DNA of 64,000 bases from Campylobacter concisus (GTDB lineage: Bacteria; Campylobacterota; Campylobacteria; Campylobacterales; Campylobacteraceae), in contig NZ_LVLC01000023.1 of assembly GCF_002092855.1 (NCBI RefSeq), positions 1 to 64,000 of the forward strand, given 5' to 3'. Shown one piece after another: positions 53,902 to 63,416 of the stretch; the first letter of the stretch is position 1; each line of letters starts with the position of its first letter. The translations under genes and the position numbers were made by a program. The notes beneath the pieces were generated by a model. That model saw only the letters and a program-made list of their open reading frames with translations. It had not been told where the DNA came from and did no database searches.

Positions 53902-55205
53902 GCTTAGAGCATATAAATTTAAAGCTTAAAGAGGGCGTGAAACTCTCAAACACCTTTGGCATCATAACTAAAATCACAGCTACAACTATCGAGATCACTG
54001 GACTTCGTCCGAGTATCGGTGACATCGTGCGAATAGTTGCAAAAGACAAGAGCAAAAATGGCCTTGGAATGGTCACACAGATAAAGACAGATGGTGCTTA
54101 TATCAGTCCATTTGGCTTTGTTGAGGGCTTTAGGATAGGCGACTTCGTCTATGAGAGCGATCAAGGAATGAGCATACCGGTGGGGCCAAATTTGCTTGGG
54201 CGCGTGGTTGATCCATTTATGAAGCCCATAGATGGTAAAGGCGCGATTGATACAACCGAGTACATGCCGATCATGAGAGCACCAATTGACGCTATGAAAA
54301 GGGGGCTTATAAATGAGCCTTTTAGCGTCGGCATAAAGACGATAGATGGACTGCTTACTTGTGGTAAAGGGCAAAAGCTGGGAATTTTTGCAGGCTCAGG
54401 CGTAGGCAAATCAACCCTCATGGGCATGATCGTAAAAAACACACTGGCACCAATAAAAGTAGTCGCACTAATAGGCGAGCGTGGTCGCGAGGTACCTGAA
54501 TTTATAGAAAAAAACCTAGGCGGCGACCTGGAGGGTACGGTCATCATCGTAGCGACCAGTGATGATAGCTCGCTCATGCGAAAATACGGCGCATTTTGCG
54601 CGATGAGCGTGGCTGAGTACTTCAAACAGCAGGGCAATGATGTGCTTTTCATCATGGATAGCGTAACACGTTTTGCGATGGCGCAGCGTGAGATCGGCCT
54701 TGCGCTTGGCGAGCCACCTACATCAAAAGGCTATCCGCCAAGCTCACTCACACTCCTGCCACAGCTAATGGAGCGCGCTGGCAAAGAGGAGGGAAAAGGC
54801 AGTATCACGGCATTTTTCACCGTGCTAGTCGAGGGCGATGATATGAGCGATCCAATAGCTGACCAAAGCCGCTCTATCCTAGACGGCCACATCGTGCTAA
54901 GTCGCGAGCTAACGGACTTTGGAATTTACCCACCTATCAACATCCAAAACTCGGCCTCGCGTGTTATGGGCGATGTGATCAGTAAAGAGCATAAGTTAAA
55001 TGCGATGAAATTTAAGCGCCTCTACTCGCTTTTAAAAGAAAACGAAGTCTTGCTTCGCATCGGTGCTTATCAAAAGGGCAGCGACAAGGAGCTTGACCTT
55101 GCGATCTCGAAGAAAGAATTTATGGAGAGCTTCTTAAAACAGAGCTCAGAAGAGACCTTTGCGCTCGAAGAGGTCGAAGAACTACTCGATAAGATCAATC
55201 AGTAA
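53898..55205 (+). CDS. fliI: Flagellum-specific ATPase FliI
   Basis: A 435-residue F1-beta-like ATPase of the flagellar type III export apparatus. Walker A is GSGVGKST (166-173), and [52 protein letters not shown] and [20 protein letters not shown] are diagnostic. The start is TTG overlapping the folE stop, with AGGGA upstream. It energises the unloading of export substrates at the base of the flagellum. folE-fliI neighbours also occur in C. jejuni. Confidence 0.95.
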   Translation: MSLEHINLKLKEGVKLSNTFGIITKITATTIEITGLRPSIGDIVRIVAKDKSKNGLGMVTQIKTDGAYISPFGFVEGFRIGDFVYESDQGMSIPVGPNLLGRVVDPFMKPIDGKGAIDTTEYMPIMRAPIDAMKRGLINEPFSVGIKTIDGLLTCGKGQKLGIFAGSGVGKSTLMGMIVKNTLAPIKVVALIGERGREVPEFIEKNLGGDLEGTVIIVATSDDSSLMRKYGAFCAMSVAEYFKQQGNDVLFIMDSVTRFAMAQREIGLALGEPPTSKGYPPSSLTLLPQLMERAGKEEGKGSITAFFTVLVEGDDMSDPIADQSRSILDGHIVLSRELTDFGIYPPINIQNSASRVMGDVISKEHKLNAMKFKRLYSLLKENEVLLRIGAYQKGSDKELDLAISKKEFMESFLKQSSEETFALEEVEELLDKINQ

Positions 55206-55430
55206 ATTTCTAAAATTTGCAAGCCTTTTTATCAATTTTTTGACTACTAAATCTTTATAATAGCCTTGGCTAGGATGTCAAAATTTCAGTCAAAAAATCA
55301 ATAATCCTACCTTTTCTCATCTCTTTTTTGGTCAAAAAAGCACTGCTGTAAAAAATACGGAAACAAATTTGAAGTGGTAATATTTTTAAGATAGTAAGCA
55401 AGATATATGCCAGTGGTTCTTTTGTAGCTT
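55206..55430. other. Intergenic gap with inverted repeats after fliI
   Basis: An 11-base inverted pair ATTTTTTGACT (55235-55245) and AGTCAAAAAAT (55288-55298) encloses a tight TAGCC-TT-GGCTA hairpin (55261-55272). It could be a weak terminator or a remnant. No ORF is visible. Confidence 0.4.
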
Positions 55431-55811
55431 ATGATGGCTATAGTCTACTCAATATTTTTTAGCAATGAAAAACTAATTTATAATCTTTGCGATTTTATAT
55501 TTTGTGATAAAGGTAGTAATAAAATTTCAAAATTTTGGGACTTTTTTGACAAAAAACTACTTATCTGCAAAGGCTATGGTAGTGAATTTGAGGTAAGTGA
55601 GCGAGTTAAATTTATACTAAGTGGCTATGAGTGGATATCTGTCCTACTATGGCTTTTAGTAGTGACTTTCGTGCAAATTTTAATAGATGAAAAGGAAAAT
55701 TTCTCGCTCACATCGGTGATTGTCGGTACTTTGGTCTTTGTAGTAGCGCAAAGCATCATCTTATTACTGATACCATACAAAATGACTAGGATCAGAAAAG
55801 AGAAGCCCTAA
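55431..55811 (+). CDS. Small membrane protein of unknown function
   Basis: A 126-residue protein with two C-terminal membrane segments (about 69-88, WISVLLWLLVVTFVQILI, and 94-115, LTSVIVGTLVFVVAQSIILLL) and a basic end MTRIRKEKP. The N-terminal half is soluble with three Cys (NLCDFIFCD, LLICKG). I do not recognise it. It is convergent with the AAA+ gene and overlaps its end by four bases. The ribosome site is weak, so whether it is expressed is uncertain. Confidence 0.55.
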   Translation: MMAIVYSIFFSNEKLIYNLCDFIFCDKGSNKISKFWDFFDKKLLICKGYGSEFEVSERVKFILSGYEWISVLLWLLVVTFVQILIDEKENFSLTSVIVGTLVFVVAQSIILLLIPYKMTRIRKEKP

Positions 55812-57541
55812 GAGCCAAATCCCATCTTTTTATCTTCGCCAAAACTTGAGTTTAGCTCGCGCTCTATCGTCGTTTTAAAGTCCTCAAAGGTAAAGATCCC
55901 ATCATCTTTTATAGCGACTTTTAGTGCGGTATTTTTTAGCGCAAGGACGATCTGTGCGCCACTTAGGTTAAACTCAGCCAGCCTTTCTACGCTAAAGCCA
56001 TCTTCAAAGCTTGCATTTTCGGGCAAAATTTTACGCCAAATGGCAAGCCTGCCGTTAAAATCAGGCTTTTTAAACTCGATCTTGTAGTCAAACCTTCTAG
56101 AAAACGCCACGTCAAGGCTTTGTAAGAAATTTGTCGTAGCGATCAGCACGCCCTCAAAGCGCTCGATCTGCTCTAAAAAGATATTTTGCATTTGATTATG
56201 CATCTTTTCAGCCCCGCTTGAGCTCTCCACTCTCGTGCTTAAAAACTGATCGGCCTCGTTTAGCAAGAGCACCGGCTCGCTGCCACTTTTTTTGCAAATT
56301 TCTTTGTAAGTATCAAAAATTTTTCTTACATTTTGCTCGCTCTCGCCGACATATTTGCTTAAAATTTTTGAGCAGTCAAAGCTTAGAATTTGCTTCTTTA
56401 GGCTCTTTGCAAGCCCAACCGCGCTCATCGTCTTACCGGTACCAGGCTCGCCGTAAAAGATGATCTTAGCGTCTATGTTTTTCCTAGTTTTTATGCCCCA
56501 GCTGCTAAGTCTGGCGAGTACTTTTTTATCGACTTGCTTTAGTATCGTGCTTAAAAGCTGCTTTGTTTTTTCGTTTAGCACGACGTCTTCTAGGCTAGTT
56601 ACTGGCTCTATTAGCTCAAAAATTTCTTGCTCTTTTACTAGGCTTTCGATCTTGATTTTCTTGCTATTTTTATCATTTTTTGGATGCATTATGCTTTGCA
56701 AAATTTCTTCATTTATAAAAAAGCTCTTGCTCACGTTTCCATAAGCATTTAAAACCTCGTCGTAGTCGATTAGTACGCCCTCTATGAGCCTTGAGCCGTC
56801 CTCTAAAAGAGTACGATTTTTAATGCGTTCAAACTCATCTTTGCTTATTAGCCCAACTAGCGTGTTTAGATCTCGTCCATTTTCAAAGTCGCCTGCGTAC
56901 TCCTCTTTTAAAAGGGCTAAAAATATAATCTGCTCTTTTTCATCGAGCGAATTTTCTTTAAAAATTTGCTCTATTTTTAGGCTGATCTTGCTTAGTTTTA
57001 CTCGCTCGTTGATTCGCTTTGTAAGCTCAGAAATTTGCTCATTTATTCGCTTTTTGGCATCACTTGAGTCATCGCCAAAAATAGCAGCCTTTGAGTAAAG
57101 CTCCACCTTTAAAAACTGATCTTTTAAATACTCCAAATGATCCTCATATGGCGTAAGCTCTGGCAAATTTATATCAGCATTGCCATCTTCAAGAATTTTT
57201 AAAAATGTGGCTGATAGAGAAATTTCAGAATGAAGCAAAGAAAGCAGCCCTTGAGCTGAAGCCCTTTGCGTGCTCTCAGGTATTTTAAAAAGACTATAAT
57301 TTTGTACAATCCAACCGCTATCAAGCAAATTTTTTATAAATTTTAGATACAAAAGCTGCTTATCATTTTGTGTGCCAAAGACTGCTCCAAGTAGCTCAAA
57401 AACGCTCATATTAGCTGTTCCTTGCACATAAGCTTTACTTAGATATTTTAAAATTTCTCCCTCTTCGTCGCCGAACTTTATCAGCTCGTAAATTTTGCTT
57501 TTTTTGAGGTCCTGGTTTAAAAAATCAAGCAAGTATTTCAC
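55808..57541 (-). CDS. AAA+ ATPase with long N-terminal helical region
   Basis: A 577-residue protein. Residues 1-330 are mostly helical and without known motifs. The AAA+ core at about 335-530 has Walker A GEPGTGKT, a Walker B reading LLLNEAD with Asn before Glu instead of the usual Asp, sensor 1 IATTN and an arginine-finger region SRRFDYKIEFKKPD. It resembles the C. jejuni AAA ATPase Cj0377 in general layout, from memory. Function unknown; remodelling of a protein complex is the general expectation. It shares one base with the fadD stop. Confidence 0.88.
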   Translation of the reverse strand: MKYLLDFLNQDLKKSKIYELIKFGDEEGEILKYLSKAYVQGTANMSVFELLGAVFGTQNDKQLLYLKFIKNLLDSGWIVQNYSLFKIPESTQRASAQGLLSLLHSEISLSATFLKILEDGNADINLPELTPYEDHLEYLKDQFLKVELYSKAAIFGDDSSDAKKRINEQISELTKRINERVKLSKISLKIEQIFKENSLDEKEQIIFLALLKEEYAGDFENGRDLNTLVGLISKDEFERIKNRTLLEDGSRLIEGVLIDYDEVLNAYGNVSKSFFINEEILQSIMHPKNDKNSKKIKIESLVKEQEIFELIEPVTSLEDVVLNEKTKQLLSTILKQVDKKVLARLSSWGIKTRKNIDAKIIFYGEPGTGKTMSAVGLAKSLKKQILSFDCSKILSKYVGESEQNVRKIFDTYKEICKKSGSEPVLLLNEADQFLSTRVESSSGAEKMHNQMQNIFLEQIERFEGVLIATTNFLQSLDVAFSRRFDYKIEFKKPDFNGRLAIWRKILPENASFEDGFSVERLAEFNLSGAQIVLALKNTALKVAIKDDGIFTFEDFKTTIERELNSSFGEDKKMGFGS

Positions 57542-59217
57542 TAAAATTTATCCTTCATCTGCTCTATTTGCTCTTTTAATACACGTTTTAGCACTTTGCC
57601 AGTGGCATTTCTAGGTAACTCCTCGGCAAAATAGATACTCTTTGGTATCTTGAAATTCGCTAAATTTTTCTTTAAATGCTCTCTTACTGTTTTTTCATCA
57701 AGATCCATGCCATCTTTTACCTGAATAAACGCCACAACCTCTTCATCGGCATGTACGTCTTTTACGCCAATTACCGCTGTTGCTTCGACTGCTTCAAGTT
57801 TGTAAATAACCTCTTCGATCTCGCGCGGATAGATGTTAATGCCCTTTGATATGATAAGATCTTTTTTACGATCAACGATATAGATAAAGCCCTCTTCATC
57901 GACTTTGCCAAGATCTCCGGTCTTTAACCAGCCGTTTATGATGGTTTCATCAGTTATGCTTGGCATACCATAGTAGCCTTGCATGACGCAGTCACCCTTT
58001 ATGATGATCTCACCGATCTGGCCAACTGGAAGCTCCATCATCTCATCATTTACGATCTTTACCTCATAACCATCAAGCGCAGGCCCTACACTTAAAAGCT
58101 TTTGTTTATCATATAAATTTGCAGCTACGACTGGCGAGCATTCGCTAAGTCCATATCCCTCGACAAGTGTTGCACGCGGAAATTTCACTCTAAAGTCATC
58201 TATCGTCTGCTTTGCAAGCGGAGCTGCACCACTTACAAATAATCTAATGCGGTTAAACCATCTAAAATACCAAGGAATTTTTGCCTTACCAATAGCTGTA
58301 TAGATGGCTGGAATTCCTAAGAATACAGTTACACGCTTTAGCAAAGTTTGTTTTAGTACATTTGAAAATGGAAATACCGACTTTACAAGCACCATAGATG
58401 CACTCGCAAATATCGGAAGCAACACCATTGCAGTTAGCGTAAAACTATGAAACATCGGCAAAAAGACTATGAAACGATCGCTTTTTTTCACTATGAAACG
58501 ATCATGAGCTCCAATTAAATTTGAAAAGATATTTTTATAGCTTATCATCGCACCTTTTGGCTTGCCAGTAGTGCCTGAAGTGTAAATTATATGCATTAAA
58601 TCATCTATTGCCGGATACTTTGTGATACTAAGAGCGTATTTATGATTTAGAGTTTCTGCAAAATTTATATTTTTAACAAGGCCATTATTTTCATAACCCT
58701 TACTCATGTCCTCTTTTGAAATTTGAGGTGTTGAAGTAAGATACGCACTCTCGCCATACTCTTCGTCAGTGTCTATATATTCATCTTTTGAGGCACTTTG
58801 AAGCTTCTTTGGTATTGCACCGATCCAGATTATCTTTCTTAAAATTTCAAGCTCATTTAATGCGATTAACTCTTTTGCAAGCGAGCTAGACGCAAAAAGC
58901 ACCTTTGCACCGCAATCATTTGTGATATATTCAAACTCGTTTGCTTTTAAAAAAGTATTCATAGGCACTGCGATACCGCCTATTGCGGTTATCGCAAGGT
59001 ATGAGATGATAAATTCTTTCGAGTTTGTAACCGCCATAGCTACTTTATCACCAAATTTTACTCCAGCCAGTTGCAAATAAGCTGCCACTTTATCGACATT
59101 TTGCTTTAATTCGCGATATTTTAGCTTCTCTTTTTCTTCAAAAAGAACTACTTGATTTGGATTTTCCTTTGCTACTTTGGTTAAAATTTCATAAAAATTA
59201 TTATAAGAGTATCGCAT
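57541..59217 (-). CDS. fadD: Long-chain acyl-CoA synthetase
   Basis: A 558-residue AMP-forming ligase. The motifs are clear: IIYTSGTTGKPKGAMISY (ATP phosphate loop, about 212-229), VEGYGLSECSPV, WLKTGDLGKVDEEGFIYIVDRKKDLIISKGINIYP and the C-terminal Lys in NATGKVLKRVL. It activates fatty acids to acyl-CoA at the inner membrane. It is followed upstream by a FadL-type porin gene 12 bases away, so uptake and activation are linked. No beta-oxidation gene is in this window. Confidence 0.92.
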   Translation of the reverse strand: MRYSYNNFYEILTKVAKENPNQVVLFEEKEKLKYRELKQNVDKVAAYLQLAGVKFGDKVAMAVTNSKEFIISYLAITAIGGIAVPMNTFLKANEFEYITNDCGAKVLFASSSLAKELIALNELEILRKIIWIGAIPKKLQSASKDEYIDTDEEYGESAYLTSTPQISKEDMSKGYENNGLVKNINFAETLNHKYALSITKYPAIDDLMHIIYTSGTTGKPKGAMISYKNIFSNLIGAHDRFIVKKSDRFIVFLPMFHSFTLTAMVLLPIFASASMVLVKSVFPFSNVLKQTLLKRVTVFLGIPAIYTAIGKAKIPWYFRWFNRIRLFVSGAAPLAKQTIDDFRVKFPRATLVEGYGLSECSPVVAANLYDKQKLLSVGPALDGYEVKIVNDEMMELPVGQIGEIIIKGDCVMQGYYGMPSITDETIINGWLKTGDLGKVDEEGFIYIVDRKKDLIISKGINIYPREIEEVIYKLEAVEATAVIGVKDVHADEEVVAFIQVKDGMDLDEKTVREHLKKNLANFKIPKSIYFAEELPRNATGKVLKRVLKEQIEQMKDKF

Positions 59218-59229
59218 TATTAACCCTAA

Positions 59230-60456
59230 CTAAAATGTATATTTAAAAGTCGTACCAAGGATTTGGATCGTACCAGTATCAAATTCCCCTGACATTTTCG
59301 TAGCAATACTGTTGGTAATACCTGTCGCACGCTTCTTATCACGGTGTTGATAAACATATCCAAGTGCCATTTCAAGATTTGGCGTAAATTTATAATTTAC
59401 TCCAAAAGAATATACCTTAGATGTAGTATTTGGAAGCTCTAATCCAGTATGCTTGCTGCTTGTAATGTCCTCATCATAGGCAAAGCCAGCCATTAGCCTA
59501 ATTTTTTCATTTACATCATAGGCAAGGCCTAGTCTATATGTATTTGTATCTTTTGCATTTTTGACAACTGGGTCGTCCATGAATCTTGCAAAAGCTGGAT
59601 GCGAGTGAGCTGGACCTTTATCCATGTATTCAAAGTCATAGCCTTTAAATTTAGACCAATAAGTCCTCTCAAAAGCTATCAAAAGAGTAAAATCGCTAAA
59701 TTTATATCCAGTTGCAAGTACAAGCTGAGCAGGAAGTGGGATCTCGACTTTTGTTTTGCCATGGTAGCTTATAGGTAGGTTATAAAAATCAGCATCTGTA
59801 TGGCCTTTAAGTTCTAAATTTACATTTGAGCGGTAAGTAACGGCAAAACTTAAATCCTCAATAGGTCTATAAGTAAGTGCAACATTATAGCCATAGCCCA
59901 TACCATCGCCTTTTATCTCTCTGTAGCCTATCTGTCCAAAGTCACTTGCTATCTTACCTTTGGTGTAAACACCTCTAGCGCCAAGAGCAACGGCAAGTTT
60001 ATCATTTATGCGGTAAGCCACAGTTGGATTTAGCTCAACAACTTGCAGCTTAAACCTTTTAGCGGTAAATGCGGTAGCTGGATCTTCCCATGATACACCA
60101 ACAGCAGCAGGAACGGCAAGAGCTAAACCAAATTTCCAGTTTTCATAAATTTCTGGCGTTACAAAACTAAATGTACCAGCTAGCGAGTCAAATTTTTCTG
60201 ACTTGTAGCTTTTGCCACTATCACTTTTAAACTCAAGCTTATTTATATGAAACCAGCCAAGCGTGCTTTCAAAATGGTGAAGCCCGTCTAAAAACATCAT
60301 ATTTGCAGGGTTAAAATACGCCGCGTCAGCCCCAAAACTAAAGGCTACGTTACTAGCAGCAAGACCTAAAGAATCAGCACTTTGCTCAGGAACTTTATAA
60401 CCTCCAGCATTTAGCAAAGTAGATGCAATAATAATGCTTAATAGCACTTTTTTCAT
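59230..60456 (-). CDS. FadL/OmpP1-family outer-membrane fatty acid or hydrocarbon channel
   Basis: A 408-residue beta-barrel. I chose the ATG at 60456, which starts a normal signal peptide ([17 protein letters not shown]). The longer frame adds 16 basic residues overlapping nfo. The FadL hallmark hatch region follows the signal: [29 protein letters not shown]. The protein ends in Phe (TTFKYTF), as outer-membrane barrels require. It imports hydrophobic compounds such as long-chain fatty acids. It overlaps the nfo stop by four bases and precedes fadD. Confidence 0.9.
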   Translation of the reverse strand: MKKVLLSIIIASTLLNAGGYKVPEQSADSLGLAASNVAFSFGADAAYFNPANMMFLDGLHHFESTLGWFHINKLEFKSDSGKSYKSEKFDSLAGTFSFVTPEIYENWKFGLALAVPAAVGVSWEDPATAFTAKRFKLQVVELNPTVAYRINDKLAVALGARGVYTKGKIASDFGQIGYREIKGDGMGYGYNVALTYRPIEDLSFAVTYRSNVNLELKGHTDADFYNLPISYHGKTKVEIPLPAQLVLATGYKFSDFTLLIAFERTYWSKFKGYDFEYMDKGPAHSHPAFARFMDDPVVKNAKDTNTYRLGLAYDVNEKIRLMAGFAYDEDITSSKHTGLELPNTTSKVYSFGVNYKFTPNLEMALGYVYQHRDKKRATGITNSIATKMSGEFDTGTIQILGTTFKYTF

Positions 60457-61304
60457 AGTTTTTCCTTTTCGAAATTTCTTAAAATTTTTATCTCGTCTTC
60501 CCAAATACTCTCATCAATCGTCTCTAATATTAAAGGAATTTCGCCTATTTTATCATCATTTATTATATTTTTAAAAGCACTAAATCCAAGCTCGCCTTTG
60601 CCAAGACTCTCATGTCTATCTTTTTTTGAACCAAGTCCAAATTTTGCATCATTTAAATGCATACCGGATAAAAATTTATAGCCGATGATCGCATCAAATT
60701 CTCCCATAGTTTTAGCATAAGCCTCTTTGCTTCTTAGATCATATCCAGCAGCAAATGCGTGACAGGTATCAAAGCAAACACCAACCCTACTCTCATCGTC
60801 TACTCGCTCTATTAAATAAGCAATCTGCTTAAAACTAAAGCCTAAATTTGAGCCTTGTGCAGCTGTATTTTCGATGACTAGCTTTACACCGCTTGTGCGT
60901 TTAAGTGCTGTGTTCATGCAGCTTGCGATATTATCTAGGCACTCTTTTTCGCTTATTTGTTTTAAATGTGAGCCTGGATGAAAATTTAAAAGCTCTAGCC
61001 CAAGCTTACTGGCGCGATCTATCTCATCCACAAAGGCTTCAAGCGACTTTGCTCTTGCCTCCTCATCTGGATGGCCTAAATTTATCAAGTAGCTACTGTG
61101 TGGCAAAACATGCTTTGTGCTTATGCCAGAAATTTTTAGGTTTTCTTTAAACTGCTCTATTTCACTAGCACTTAGCTCTTTTGCATTCCATTGGCGTTGA
61201 TTTTTTGTAAAAAGCGCAAAGGCATTTGCTCCTATTTTTGCAGCATTTAAAGGTGCATTAAACACGCCTCCAGCCGCACTTACGTGAGCTCCTATGTATC
61301 TCAT
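60453..61304 (-). CDS. nfo: Endonuclease IV (apurinic/apyrimidinic endonuclease)
   Basis: A 283-residue zinc-dependent AP endonuclease of standard length. It opens [17 protein letters not shown]. Zinc-binding segments include [65 protein letters not shown] and [10 protein letters not shown]. It repairs abasic sites and oxidative ends in DNA. The start overlaps the stop of the upstream lipoprotein gene as ATGA. Confidence 0.96.
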   Translation of the reverse strand: MRYIGAHVSAAGGVFNAPLNAAKIGANAFALFTKNQRQWNAKELSASEIEQFKENLKISGISTKHVLPHSSYLINLGHPDEEARAKSLEAFVDEIDRASKLGLELLNFHPGSHLKQISEKECLDNIASCMNTALKRTSGVKLVIENTAAQGSNLGFSFKQIAYLIERVDDESRVGVCFDTCHAFAAGYDLRSKEAYAKTMGEFDAIIGYKFLSGMHLNDAKFGLGSKKDRHESLGKGELGFSAFKNIINDDKIGEIPLILETIDESIWEDEIKILRNFEKEKL

Positions 61305-61771
61305 TTTAACTCTTTTATTATCACTCTTATTTTGTTTTTGCTATCTACAAATTTGACGTAGTTATCACAAACCTCGTATTTTATAAAATATGAACTTAGA
61401 TCTTGACTAAAACCACACTCCGTATTTATCAAGCCTTTGCCATCATAAATCTTTTCTTTTTGTAAAATTTCTTCAAAAAGGCTCTCATAATGCGGGGCTA
61501 GAAAAAATTTCTCATTAAACTCGGTCTTGTTAAAACAAGCGCTATTTATGCAAATTTTATCTCTTATGTTTATGTTTGCGGTGTTTACACCAGAGCTATA
61601 AATTTGCAAATTTAGCTCATTTTTATATTTATGGAAAAATCCAACGTCATTTATCTTGATCATCGGAGAAAATAAAGTAACTTGAAAAGCTTGTGAATTT
61701 TGCGGTATTTTGGTAGCCACGCAGCCTGTAAAAATAAAAACAGACAACAAAGTAAATAAAAATTTTTTCAA
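61301..61771 (-). CDS. Small lipoprotein of unknown function
   Basis: A 156-residue protein with lipoprotein signal [16 protein letters not shown] (lipid Cys17). The mature part has a Cys-rich middle ([30 protein letters not shown]) that could form disulfides in the periplasm. I do not recognise the family. Coupled to nfo by an ATGA overlap; a functional link to DNA repair is not implied. Confidence 0.85.
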   Translation of the reverse strand: MKKFLFTLLSVFIFTGCVATKIPQNSQAFQVTLFSPMIKINDVGFFHKYKNELNLQIYSSGVNTANINIRDKICINSACFNKTEFNEKFFLAPHYESLFEEILQKEKIYDGKGLINTECGFSQDLSSYFIKYEVCDNYVKFVDSKNKIRVIIKELK

Positions 61772-61811
61772 AAATTTTTCCTTATTAATCTAAAATTAAG
61801 TATAAAAGAAA

Positions 61812-61817
61812 TATAAT
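61812..61817 (+). promoter_or_regulatory. -10 element of tRNA-Glu(UUC)
   Basis: A perfect TATAAT lies 23 bases before the mature tRNA 5' end, in the divergent gap upstream of the lipoprotein gene. No clear -35 is seen. Confidence 0.6.
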
Positions 61818-61839
61818 CCCAACTTCATAACCGACATGT

Positions 61840-61914
61840 GGCCCATTCGTCTAGCGGTTAGGACATCGCCCTTTCACGGCGGTAACACGAGTTCGAGTCT
61901 CGTATGGGTCACCA
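61840..61914 (+). tRNA. tRNA-Glu (anticodon UUC)
   Basis: 75 bases with encoded CCA. The anticodon arm TCGCC-CTTTCAC-GGCGG gives TTC. It stands alone on the plus strand. All arms except the anticodon arm are identical to tRNA-Glu(CUC) at 43843-43917. Confidence 0.96.
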
Positions 61915-61997
61915 CTTCTAAAAATCAAAATCTTATCCATATAAGCTTTAAAATATAGTTAATCTTAAATATTATTTTTAATTGTTATTTTAAATTT

Positions 61998-62558
61998 TTA
62001 TTGGACTGTGCCGCTTTCAATTAAATGCGTTATTAAAATTTTAAAACCTAGAAAAATTAATATCGCTCCTCCCAAAAAGAGCGCCTTTTTCTCTAAAATT
62101 TCACCCATAAATTTACCTATATAAAAAGCAATCAAACTTAATGCAAAGCAGACTACACCGATGATGAGCGAGCTTTGAAAGATATTTATCTCTTCAAAGC
62201 TAAGTGTGACACCAACGGCAAGAGCATCCACACTAGTAGCAAATGCCCCATACAAAATGGTCTTAAATCCTATCTTAAGATACTCACACTCCTCTTTGCT
62301 ACAGGCCTCTTTTAGCATTTTAAAGCCAAGAAAACAAAGTATAAAAAATGCTATGAAGTGATCGATAGAGCTTATAAATTTAGCAAAGCTAATGCCTAGA
62401 AAATAGCCAAGAAGCGGCATGAGAAACTGAAAAAAGCCAAGCATAAAAGCGATAAATAAAATTTTGCCAAAGCCAAGGCTTTTATACCTTGCGCCGTTTG
62501 CCATATTTAGTGCCGCGCTATCCATGCTAAGAGCGAAGCTAAGAAGTAAAAGCTGCAT
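61998..62558 (-). CDS. mntP: MntP-family manganese exporter
   Basis: A 186-residue protein with six membrane helices. The two symmetric signatures [20 protein letters not shown] (about 6-25) and [18 protein letters not shown] (about 104-121) carry membrane Asp residues typical of MntP. It exports Mn(II) across the inner membrane. No yybP-ykoY-type riboswitch can be made out in the 108-base gap upstream. Family assignment is firm, and the substrate is taken from family members. Confidence 0.9.
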   Translation of the reverse strand: MQLLLLSFALSMDSAALNMANGARYKSLGFGKILFIAFMLGFFQFLMPLLGYFLGISFAKFISSIDHFIAFFILCFLGFKMLKEACSKEECEYLKIGFKTILYGAFATSVDALAVGVTLSFEEINIFQSSLIIGVVCFALSLIAFYIGKFMGEILEKKALFLGGAILIFLGFKILITHLIESGTVQ

Positions 62559-62666
62559 AAATTCCCCTCAAAAAAGGGTGAATTCTAGTGCAAAAATATT
62601 AAATTTATTTTAAGCGTTTAGATATTTTTTGTATGATTTTGCTTTAAATTTAAAAAAGGAGAGAAG

Positions 62667-63416
62667 ATGAAAAGATCACTTATTATTCTTTGTAGCGCGC
62701 TTGCTTTAAATTTACAAGCCGCAAGCATGGACGATATGATAAATAAAGGCGTTAAAATCGCCACTCACGCATCAAGTGGCGACTATAAAAGCTTAGTTAG
62801 CGAGGCACTAAATGCCGCTGTGAGCGAGCTTTCAAAAGAGGGCTTTATAAACAATGCCACAGCTAAAATCCCGCTTCCAAAAAGCCTTGAGATGGCGTCA
62901 AATTTAGCCAAAAAAGTGGGCGGCGAGAAGTGGGCGCAAGACCTTAGCAAGTCGATAAACAACGCTGCGACCACGGCTGTACCAAAGGCTGCTGAAATTT
63001 TTAGCGAGAGCATAAAAAATATGAGCGAGGCTGATGTCAAAAAGCTCTTTAATGGCGGCAGCGACAGCGTTACGAAGTATTTAGAGAAAAGCTCCAGCCA
63101 AAAGCTAAAGGCAGCATTTACGCCGATAATCAAGAAAATGATGAGTGATAATAGCTTTGCGACCGCCTATAATGGGCTAAATTCTTTCATCGGCGGCTCA
63201 GCAAAAAACAACGAAACGATAAAATCAGTAAAGAGCCTAGCTAAAAATTTAGGCGCAAGCGAATATGTGCCAGATGATGGCGAGAATCTAAACGCATATA
63301 TCACGAGAAAGACGCTAGATGGGCTATTTAATGTGATGAGCGAGAAAGAAAAGGGGCTAAGAAGCGGCTTTAGCCTAGATAGCGGCAAAAAGGTGCTTGA
63401 CTCGATCTTTAAATGA
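62667..63416 (+). CDS. DUF4197 periplasmic protein
   Basis: A 249-residue protein with signal peptide KRSLIILCSALALNLQA. The mature chain is helical and matches the DUF4197 pattern: LVSEALNAAVSELSKEGFINN, IPLPKSLEMASNLAKKVGG, FSESIKNMSEADVKKLFNGGSDSVTKYL and TRKTLDGLFNVMSEKEKGLR at the end. The function is unknown across the family. AAAGGAGAGAAG precedes the start. It overlaps the EamA gene by four bases (ATGA). Confidence 0.9.
   Translation: MKRSLIILCSALALNLQAASMDDMINKGVKIATHASSGDYKSLVSEALNAAVSELSKEGFINNATAKIPLPKSLEMASNLAKKVGGEKWAQDLSKSINNAATTAVPKAAEIFSESIKNMSEADVKKLFNGGSDSVTKYLEKSSSQKLKAAFTPIIKKMMSDNSFATAYNGLNSFIGGSAKNNETIKSVKSLAKNLGASEYVPDDGENLNAYITRKTLDGLFNVMSEKEKGLRSGFSLDSGKKVLDSIFK

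Noticed and set aside
55235-55298. Inverted repeat after fliI as a mobile-element end
   Set aside because: The arms are short and AT-rich, there is no transposase remnant and no target duplication is visible.
62559-62666. Manganese riboswitch near mntP
   Set aside because: The 108-base divergent gap lacks the conserved yybP-ykoY elements I would expect, and there is little room for it.
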